Shown here in pieces: positions 6,710-11,360 of a DNA stretch of 11,360 nucleotides (within the stretch, counting starts at the first letter, position 1; each line of letters begins with the position of its first letter). Under the pieces are notes generated by a model. It ran no database searches and was not told the DNA's origin. It saw nothing but the letters and a program-made list of their open reading frames with translations. The position numbers were made by a program, and so were the translations under genes. Origin of the DNA: JBJKRF01 sp046704785 (GTDB lineage: Bacteria > Chloroflexota > Anaerolineae > Anaerolineales > Villigracilaceae); NCBI GenBank assembly GCA_046704785.1, contig JBJKRF010000060.1, positions 1-11,360 on the forward strand, read 5' to 3'.

Positions 6710-7992
6710 GCGGGCCCCGCCGTGGCAATCGCCAGTTTTTCTGGATTCAGGTAGTTCCGCGCCGTTTCGAGCACCTGCTCTGGCGTGACAGCGCGCACCA
6801 GGTCGGCATAGCGACGGTAATAATCCAGGCCGAGGTCGTAACGCTCGATGCTGAGCAGCGCGTGGGCCACGCCTACGTTCGACTCGAGCGAGAGCGGCAG
6901 GCGCCCCGCGAAGTTGTCCTGGCTGTCCTGCAGTTCCTCCTGCGAGATGCCCTGCTCGACGAAACGCTTCAGTTCCGCACGGATCAACACGATGGCTTTC
7001 TCCACGTTGGACGGGTTGACCCCTGCACTGACTTCCCAGGTGCCCGGCCCCACGCCGGCGCTCAGGCTGGAATAAGCGTAATAAGCCAGCCCCGACTGCT
7101 CGCGTACCACATCACCGATGCGGCCCATCAATCCAAACTGGCCGAGCACGGAATTGCCCAAAGAAGCCGGCATGTAGTCGGGAGAAAGCCGCTGCGGCCC
7201 GACCGCGCCGACCACGATGTCGCTCTGCGACTTGCCGGCCAGCCCGACGTGCTTGCGGGATACACCTTCCAGCGGCTTGACCGGCGGCAGCGGCGGGTGC
7301 AAAGGCTGGTCGGGGTTTTGCCAGTCGCCCAGGGCTCGTTCCACCTGCGCCACCGCAGCCTGCGGCTCCACTGCGCCGACAATAGCCAGCACCATATCGC
7401 GCGGACCGAAGTGCCGTTGGTGGTAAGCAAGCATATCGTCGCGGTGGATGGCGCCGACTGTCTCCGGCCAGCCGTCGTCCGGGCGGCTAAAGGGATGCCC
7501 CTCGAACAGCAACTGGTCGAAGGTCAGGGCTGCCATGTCGGCGGTATCCTGCGCGCGGATGGACAGGCCCGTCAGCAGTTGGGCGCGCAGACGCTCCACC
7601 TCTTCGGCAGGGAAAGACGGGCGGCGCAGCGAGTCGGCCAATAATTCCATCAGCAGCGGCAAGTCCTCCACCAGTGCGCGCCCGCTGAAACCGGTGGTAT
7701 ACGTGCCGCTGCTGAAACCCAGGCTCGCGCCGACGGATTCCAGGGCGTCGTAGATGGCGTTGAAGTCGCGCGCTTGGGTGCCGCGCATCAGGCAGGTGGC
7801 GCTGAAATCGGCCAGCCCCAGCTTCTCGTCAGGGTCGAAGAGTGAGCCGGCCTGCAAGTACCCGCTGAGCACCACCGACGGGCTGTTGAAGTTGGGACGC
7901 ACCAACACGCAGATGCCGTTGGACAAGACGGTGCGCGTCACGTCGTCGGGGCCGGGCAGCGAGCGCAGGGCGGCGGGGCGGCTGCGGCTCAT
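6706..7992 (-). CDS. M16 peptidase-family protein, inactive subunit
   Basis: A 428-aa protein with two M16 (insulinase/processing-peptidase) halves but no zinc site. Where the active paralogue has HWVEH-MQFKGT, this one has DFSAT-CLMRGT (62-71), so the zinc-binding His, Glu and His are replaced by Asp62, Ala65 and Thr66. In heterodimeric bacterial M16B enzymes the inactive partner supplies an Arg/Tyr pair that positions the substrate. Here REQSGLAYY (297-305) offers Arg297 with Tyr304/305. The start codon overlaps the stop of the active M16 gene by four bases (ATGA), and GGAGG lies about 8 bp upstream. Equal stoichiometry and complex formation are therefore likely. No signal peptide is seen, so the complex is probably cytoplasmic. 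Confidence 0.9.
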   Translation of the reverse strand: MSRSRPAALRSLPGPDDVTRTVLSNGICVLVRPNFNSPSVVLSGYLQAGSLFDPDEKLGLADFSATCLMRGTQARDFNAIYDALESVGASLGFSSGTYTTGFSGRALVEDLPLLMELLADSLRRPSFPAEEVERLRAQLLTGLSIRAQDTADMAALTFDQLLFEGHPFSRPDDGWPETVGAIHRDDMLAYHQRHFGPRDMVLAIVGAVEPQAAVAQVERALGDWQNPDQPLHPPLPPVKPLEGVSRKHVGLAGKSQSDIVVGAVGPQRLSPDYMPASLGNSVLGQFGLMGRIGDVVREQSGLAYYAYSSLSAGVGPGTWEVSAGVNPSNVEKAIVLIRAELKRFVEQGISQEELQDSQDNFAGRLPLSLESNVGVAHALLSIERYDLGLDYYRRYADLVRAVTPEQVLETARNYLNPEKLAIATAGPA

Positions 7993-9281
7993 TGTTGGCC
8001 TCCAGCGGCTGCGGGAAGGTAGAGACCCACGACGCGATTCCGAGGCTGCAGGAACGTCCGGGCAACGCGCTGCACATCGTCGGGGCCGACCGCTGCCAGC
8101 TTGTCCAGGTAAGCACTGAACCAGGTGTAATCGGCAAACATCTCGGCGTAGCCCAGCCAGAAGGCCTGGTTGGTGATGTTCTCGGCCCCAAAAGCGAACA
8201 TGGCACGCGCCTGTTTGATGGCGCGCTGCACCTCGTCTGCAGAGACCGGCTCGGCTTGCAGGCGCTCGATCTGGGCGTCGAGTGCGGCCAGGGCTTCGTT
8301 GGGAGTGCGGTCTGGGTGAACGGTGATGCTGAAGGTATACAGGAAGGGGTCGAGGCTGGCAGCCGCTCCGCCGTGCACACTGACAGCCAGTTCACGATCC
8401 ACCAGCGTGCGGTACAGACGCGAAGTCTTGTTGGAAATGCCACCACCGCCGAACATGTTCAGGTTGCTGGGGCCGGCCAATAAACTGTCGAGCACAGCCA
8501 TGGGGAAAAAATCGGGATGGGAGGCGGCTGGAGCGTGGTACGAGACCTCGACGTAAGTCGTCTCTCCGGGGCCTTCCAGCGTGAGACGCACTTCGCCCCG
8601 TTGCTCTGGTTCCGGGCGCGCAAGGCGCGGCGGCGTTGGCCCTGCCGGAAGCGCTTCGAATAGTTCTCGTATGCGCGCCAGCAGGTCGCGCGTTTTGAAG
8701 TCGCCGGCCACGGCCAACACGGCGTTGTTGGGCAGGTAGTAACGGCGATAATGCTCGTAGAGATCATCCCGCGAGATGCTGCGCAGGTCGGCCATGTCGC
8801 CGATGACTTCGTGGTGGTAAGGGTGCACGCGGAAGGCCGCCTGTTGGACGGCTTCGCTGAGCATGAAGAGCGGCTCGTTCTCGCTACCCTCGCGCTCGGA
8901 GATGATCACGGTGCGCTCCGACTCCACTTCTTCGGGGTCGAAGGTGCTGTTGGACATGCGGTCGGCTTCCAGGCTCAAGGCCAGGTCGAGCTTGTCGGCG
9001 GGCATGGTTTCATAATAAGTGGTCCAATCTAGGAAGGTAAAGGCGTTCCAGACGCCGCCCTGGCGCGCGATGGCTTTATCCAACACGCTGGCAGGGAACT
9101 GCGGCGTGCCTTTGAATTGCATGTGTTCAACCCAGTGAGAAAGACCGGTCTTGCCGGTCGGTTCGTCTTTGGAACCGACGCGGTACCAGATCCAGTGACT
9201 GACCAGGGGGGCCGTGTGGATCTCTTTTAGCAAGACCTTCAGTCCGTTTTTCAGGACAATTTCGTGAAAGTCTGTCATCAA
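7989..9281 (-). CDS. Zinc-dependent M16 family peptidase, catalytic subunit
   Basis: A 430-aa M16B-type metallopeptidase. The inverted zinc motif is HWVEH (49-53), with zinc ligands His49 and His53 and the catalytic base Glu52. The third ligand is Glu129, exactly 76 residues after His53, as in mitochondrial processing peptidase beta. The conserved WNAFTFLDWTTYYE segment (78-91) and the C-terminal half with SRLYRTLVDRE are also present, so the full two-domain architecture is intact. Family members cleave peptides or small unfolded proteins inside a chamber made with the second subunit. There is no signal peptide. Two ATG codons stand in tandem at the start; GGAG lies 8 bp upstream and suits either. 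It is the first M16 gene of the overlapping M16-M16-acpS set. Confidence 0.95.
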   Translation of the reverse strand: MMTDFHEIVLKNGLKVLLKEIHTAPLVSHWIWYRVGSKDEPTGKTGLSHWVEHMQFKGTPQFPASVLDKAIARQGGVWNAFTFLDWTTYYETMPADKLDLALSLEADRMSNSTFDPEEVESERTVIISEREGSENEPLFMLSEAVQQAAFRVHPYHHEVIGDMADLRSISRDDLYEHYRRYYLPNNAVLAVAGDFKTRDLLARIRELFEALPAGPTPPRLARPEPEQRGEVRLTLEGPGETTYVEVSYHAPAASHPDFFPMAVLDSLLAGPSNLNMFGGGGISNKTSRLYRTLVDRELAVSVHGGAAASLDPFLYTFSITVHPDRTPNEALAALDAQIERLQAEPVSADEVQRAIKQARAMFAFGAENITNQAFWLGYAEMFADYTWFSAYLDKLAAVGPDDVQRVARTFLQPRNRVVGLYLPAAAGGQQ

Positions 9282-9365
9282 ATCTCCAGGGGAATTGGGA
9301 AGGTTCGTTCGCGAGTTGATTTTCGCAGAGTCGCCAGACCAGCCCCGCCGGGGAGCAGGCGTTAC

Positions 9366-10190
9366 TCAGTGGAAGTACCAGTTGCAGAACCAGGAAAAAG
9401 ACCGGCATAGCGGAATGTCGCCGGCATTTTTGATTTGTGGTTGCAGCAACCAGTAGTACGGGCGAACGACGTTTTGCAGACCGATGAAGGGAGTATGCAG
9501 GTCGGTCTGGTCGAGAGGAATGTCCACCGGGACGTTGATCTTGATCGGGATGGTGGTGTTCACCGGCACGGTCAGGTTCAGGTGGACGGGCAAGATCGTG
9601 CCGGCGGGCAGGACGATGTTGGCCGGGGCGTTGATGTTCACACCGCCGGAGGTCAGCGCCACCTGGGCGCCGCTGATGCGGGTCGGCTCCGTCAGGGTGA
9701 CGACGGTATCCTGGCTGATGGTCAGGCTGAAGTTGACGGGCACCTGGTCCTGTACAGGGATGTTATACACGATATGGGCCTTATCCATCAAGATAAAATT
9801 CTGGTACAGGCCGCCGAGCAATCCGTCGCCGACCAGGTGCTTGATGCCGAAAAGCTCCCGGCCCAACAGGATCAGGACGATGATCAGGATGATGTTTACG
9901 ATAAAAGAGAGCGCGCTGGCCACCGTCCAGAAGGCAGGCAGGGGTTTGAACGGGCGCGGCGCGTCGGCTTTGGGAGTGGGCGGCGCTACTTTGGCAGGAG
10001 GCGCTGGCGGGGTATTTGCTCCGGCGGCGCTGCTTGTGGGTGTGGGAGTCGGCTGGGAGGGAGACAGCGCTGGATGCGGTGTCGTCGCCGGGGATTTTTG
10101 TTTCGCCGCCTGACTCTTCTTGGGAAAGAGCAGGGCGCGAATCCAGGCGAGGTTGTCGGTCTTGGCCTTGGGCGGGTTCGGCTTGTTCAT
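9366..10190 (-). CDS. Single-pass membrane protein with proline-rich cytoplasmic region
   Basis: A 274-aa protein of unknown function. The N-terminal region (1-85) is basic and then Pro/Thr/Ala-rich (PTPTPT, PPAPP), looks disordered and lacks a signal peptide. One strong hydrophobic segment follows (about 87-109, FWTVASALSFIVNIILIIVL). The rest (about 115-274) is rich in beta-prone, Val/Pro-spaced repeats such as NIPVQDQVPVNF, LPVHLNLTVPVNTTIPIKI and NVPVDIPL, ending in an aromatic stretch with two cysteines (Cys262, Cys269). Positive charges before the membrane segment predict N-in topology, with the beta region outside. The start is supported by AGGAG in the 8-12 bp upstream. It stands 84 bp upstream of the M16 pair, possibly co-transcribed. 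I cannot name a family. Confidence 0.78.
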   Translation of the reverse strand: MNKPNPPKAKTDNLAWIRALLFPKKSQAAKQKSPATTPHPALSPSQPTPTPTSSAAGANTPPAPPAKVAPPTPKADAPRPFKPLPAFWTVASALSFIVNIILIIVLILLGRELFGIKHLVGDGLLGGLYQNFILMDKAHIVYNIPVQDQVPVNFSLTISQDTVVTLTEPTRISGAQVALTSGGVNINAPANIVLPAGTILPVHLNLTVPVNTTIPIKINVPVDIPLDQTDLHTPFIGLQNVVRPYYWLLQPQIKNAGDIPLCRSFSWFCNWYFH

Positions 10191-10213
10191 GGCACGTTCT
10201 CCTGTTCAAAATA

Positions 10214-10222
10214 ACTATAGCA
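10214..10222 (-). promoter_or_regulatory. Possible extended -10 promoter of the membrane-protein gene
   Basis: On the minus strand TGCTATAGT forms an extended -10 element (TG-N-TATAGT) about 24 bp upstream of the ATG at 10190. No good -35 hexamer is found at the usual distance, so this is tentative. Confidence 0.35.
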
Positions 10223-10305
10223 TAGAGTGCGAAAGCGTGTTCCCGCTACGTGTAGCTTTCTGTTTTGTGAACTTGCAACCTGGTTTTGAGTCGCCTGGCG
10301 AATAC

Positions 10306-10334
10306 TTGACCGCCCACGCCCCTCACGGTAGAAT
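10306..10334 (+). promoter_or_regulatory. Sigma-70-type promoter of the tRNA genes
   Basis: TTGACC (10306-10311) and TAGAAT (10329-10334) are separated by 17 bp. The predicted start lies within a few bases of the tRNA-Gly 5' end at 10344. No terminator stands between the two tRNAs, so both are probably in one transcript. Confidence 0.8.
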
Positions 10335-10343
10335 ATCGAGCGC

Positions 10344-10415
10344 GCGGGAGTCGCCAAGTGGTAAGGCATCAGCCTTCCAAGCTGACATTCGCGGGTTCGA
10401 GTCCCGTCTCCCGCT
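10344..10415 (+). tRNA. tRNA-Gly (anticodon TCC)
   Basis: A full cloverleaf can be drawn. The acceptor stem GCGGGAG (10344-10350) pairs perfectly with CTCCCGC (10408-10414). The anticodon stem TCAGC/GCTGA closes the loop CTTCCAA, so the anticodon is TCC, reading GGA/GGG glycine codons. The T arm carries GGTTCGAGTCC. The CCA end is not encoded and must be added after transcription. Confidence 0.95.
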
Positions 10416-10422
10416 CTTCGGC

Positions 10423-10471
10423 GTGCGACGTGTGACGTGCGAGGCCAGCCATCGCACGAAGTACGTCGCAC
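10423..10471. repeat. Two-tier hairpin between the tRNA genes
   Basis: An outer 9-bp stem (GTGCGACGT 10423-10431 with ACGTCGCAC 10463-10471) and an inner 7-bp stem (CGTGCGA 10436-10442 with TCGCACG 10452-10458) are joined by a symmetric 4x4 internal loop, with a 9-nt apical loop. The GTGCGA unit is used in both tiers. No T tract follows on the plus strand, so it is not a standard terminator. It would fold in the tRNA precursor. Confidence 0.7.
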
Positions 10472-10532
10472 ATCGCGTTAAAATGCCCTAGTCACGAGCA
10501 AAAAGTGCTCCGTGAGCGTGAAGGGTATAAAA

Positions 10533-10605
10533 GGGCCCGTGGCGCAGTGGTTAGCGCAGGGGACTCATAATCTCTTGGTCGCTGGTTCGACTCCAGCCGG
10601 GCCCA
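10533..10605 (+). tRNA. tRNA with CAT anticodon, probably tRNA-Ile2 (lysidine type)
   Basis: The acceptor stem GGGCCCG (10533-10539) pairs with CGGGCCC (10598-10604), with discriminator A10605. The anticodon loop CTCATAA gives anticodon CAT. The T arm is GCTGG-TTCGACT-CCAGC. CAT can mean initiator Met, elongator Met or Ile2. The first pair is G-C, so it is not a typical initiator. The CTTGGTCGCTGG junction and the GGGCC-rich acceptor resemble known bacterial Ile2 tRNAs, in which C34 is changed to lysidine by TilS to read AUA. The CCA is not completely encoded (ACCT follows). Confidence 0.88.
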
Positions 10606-10634
10606 CCTATATCTGGCAGTATGCACATCCATAG

Positions 10635-10655
10635 CCCCCATATCTGGGGGTTTTT
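10635..10655 (+). terminator. Intrinsic terminator after the tRNA genes
   Basis: CCCCCA (10635-10640) pairs with TGGGGG (10645-10650) around a 4-nt loop, followed immediately by five T residues (10651-10655). It lies 30 bp past the second tRNA. Confidence 0.88.
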
Positions 10656-10675
10656 GGTCCCAGAAACGTCTATAG

Positions 10676-10689
10676 AGAACATACGTTCT
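10676..10689. promoter_or_regulatory. LexA-like SOS box upstream of parA
   Basis: AGAACATACGTTCT fits the Gram-positive SOS consensus GAAC-RNRY-GTTC at every position. It differs by one base from the palindrome at 5136-5149. It lies 21 bp beyond the tRNA terminator and about 145 bp upstream of the parA start. No clear -35/-10 pair could be placed around it; TAAAAT (10704-10709) is a possible -10. Confidence 0.6.
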
Positions 10690-10697
10690 ATTCACAT

Positions 10698-10716
10698 TTG
10701 CAGTAAAATTGCAGTA
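10698..10716 (+). repeat. Direct repeat of TTGCAGTA with 11-bp period
   Basis: TTGCAGTA occurs at 10698-10705 and again at 10709-10716, one helical turn apart, just downstream of the SOS-like box. Spacing on the same DNA face suggests a second protein-binding site, such as an operator or a minimal iteron pair. The function is unproven. Confidence 0.5.
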
Positions 10717-10763
10717 GTAAATGGGGCGCCCCGTCCTTGGGAATGAATATCGCTTGTGCTTTC

Positions 10764-10806
10764 GGCGGCAGTAAGCCTTTATGGCTTACTGCCGCCATTT
10801 TCATTT
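10764..10806 (+). terminator. Strong hairpin with T-rich tail in the parA leader
   Basis: A perfect 14-bp stem (10764-10777 with 10783-10796) closes a 5-nt loop and is followed by ATTTTCATTT. It has the look of an intrinsic terminator but lies only about 30 bp upstream of the parA ribosome site. It could insulate parA from upstream transcription if parA starts downstream, or act as an attenuator of a transcript starting near the SOS-like box. Confidence 0.6.
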
Positions 10807-10833
10807 GCACATCATTACCAGAAAGGACAAACC

Positions 10834-11360
10834 ATGAAGATCATCACAATCGCCAACCAAAAAGGCGGTGTGGGAAAAACCACATCTGCTGTGACACTTG
10901 CGCACGGATTGGCGATGAGCGGCCAGCGAACCCTTTTGGTGGACCTTGACCCGCAAGGCCATGTCGCATTTGCTTTGGGTCTCGAAAAGGCTCCAGGCTT
11001 ATATAGACTCATCGTGGATGAAGAGCCCATCGACAAGGTCGCCATCCAGGCGAGAGAGAATCTGGATATCATCCCGGGCGACAAGCGCACGGAAAAGGCC
11101 AAGCGCACCGTCGTCATCTCCAACTACCCAACCGAAATCCTCAACCGCATCTTCAAACGGACCGCATATGACGTGGTAATTTTCGACATGGCCCCGTCCC
11201 TGGACGTGTTGCACGTCTCGGCGCTGATGGCTTCGGATTGGGTCATCATCCCCACCAAGCTGGACGCGATGGCCGTGGATGGGGTCAACGAAGTGCTGAG
11301 GTCGATGGGCGAGGTCGTCGAACGAGGACACCGGCTTGGATACAGCATCCTGCCGACCTT
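10834..11360 (+). CDS. parA: ParA-family partition ATPase, 3' part outside the window
   Basis: The first 175 residues of a ParA/Soj-type protein, cut by the window end. The deviant Walker A motif is KGGVGKTT (10-17) with the signature Lys10 and catalytic Lys15. LLVDLDPQGH (34-43) gives the conserved Asp37 and Asp39, and VVIFDMAPS (114-122) is the Walker B-like strand with Asp118. SDWVIIPTKLDAMAVDGV (134-151) is the usual switch region. No N-terminal DNA-binding domain is present, as in chromosomal Soj and short plasmid ParA proteins. The start is supported by AAAGGA at 10822-10827. ParA proteins bind DNA with ATP and move or position cargo such as plasmids or integrated elements. The position next to a tRNA gene and the separate regulatory region suggest a mobile-element copy; the missing downstream genes would decide. 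Confidence 0.93.
   Translation, partial: MKIITIANQKGGVGKTTSAVTLAHGLAMSGQRTLLVDLDPQGHVAFALGLEKAPGLYRLIVDEEPIDKVAIQARENLDIIPGDKRTEKAKRTVVISNYPTEILNRIFKRTAYDVVIFDMAPSLDVLHVSALMASDWVIIPTKLDAMAVDGVNEVLRSMGEVVERGHRLGYSILPT

Noticed and set aside
6862..7644. 260-aa plus-strand frame antisense to the inactive M16 gene
   Set aside because: It shows no family motif and mirrors a real gene with clear homology on the other strand.
8453..8462. GAACATGTTC palindrome
   Set aside because: The spacer is 2 bases and it lies inside the M16 coding sequence.
9435..10214. 259-aa plus-strand frame antisense to the membrane protein
   Set aside because: Its low-complexity Asp/Val/Gly/Arg composition results from the opposite-strand Val/Pro codons.
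10423..10480. CRISPR-like repeated GTGCGA/TCGCAC units
   Set aside because: The units are arms of one hairpin, with no regular spacer and repeat length; no array is present anywhere in the window.
10737..10949. 70-aa plus-strand frame overlapping the parA start
   Set aside because: It runs through the leader hairpin and is out of frame with parA; no ribosome site.

Overview
The window looks chromosomal and bacterial. It most resembles the Anaerolineae-type Chloroflexota. This is inferred from a Pro/Thr-rich lipoprotein, an FmdB zinc ribbon with a Ser/Lys tail, an overlapping active/inactive M16 peptidase pair joined to acpS, and a proline-rich single-pass membrane protein. No marker gene here fixes the taxonomy.

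Layout. Positions 1-120 hold nothing I can support. From 121 to 4930 all genes are on the minus strand: a secreted-repeat lipoprotein with its own terminator (121-790), then a surface-glycan block (953-4474) encoding a GT2 glycosyltransferase, a PAPS-type sulfotransferase and a GT-B-like transferase, then a small FmdB-family zinc ribbon (4628-4930). A divergent intergenic region (4931-5161) carries a strong promoter in each direction. The rightward one drives a two-gene operon: an FtsK/HerA-like P-loop protein and an 86-aa protein (5162-6214). A perfect 30-bp palindrome separates this operon from a convergent minus-strand block: acpS, inactive M16, active M16 and a membrane protein (6341-10190). 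Rightward again come tRNA-Gly(TCC), a large inter-tRNA hairpin, a CAT-anticodon tRNA that is probably Ile2, a terminator, a regulatory region and a ParA gene cut by the window end.

The most notable signal is a pair of almost identical 14-bp palindromes, AGAACATAAGTTCT at 5136-5149 and AGAACATACGTTCT at 10676-10689. Both fit GAAC-N4-GTTC, the Gram-positive LexA (SOS) box. They are the only two exact matches I found by eye. One overlaps the predicted start site of the P-loop/86-aa operon and has a degenerate copy exactly 20 bp upstream, inside the same promoter. The other lies between the CAT tRNA and parA. This suggests that a little-described ATPase operon and a possible tRNA-associated mobile element share one regulator, plausibly LexA.

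How the genes work together: GT2, sulfotransferase and GT-B proteins probably build and sulfate a surface glycan. The two M16 proteins probably form one heterodimeric zinc protease. AcpS activates acyl carrier protein and appears to share the M16 transcript only by genomic position.
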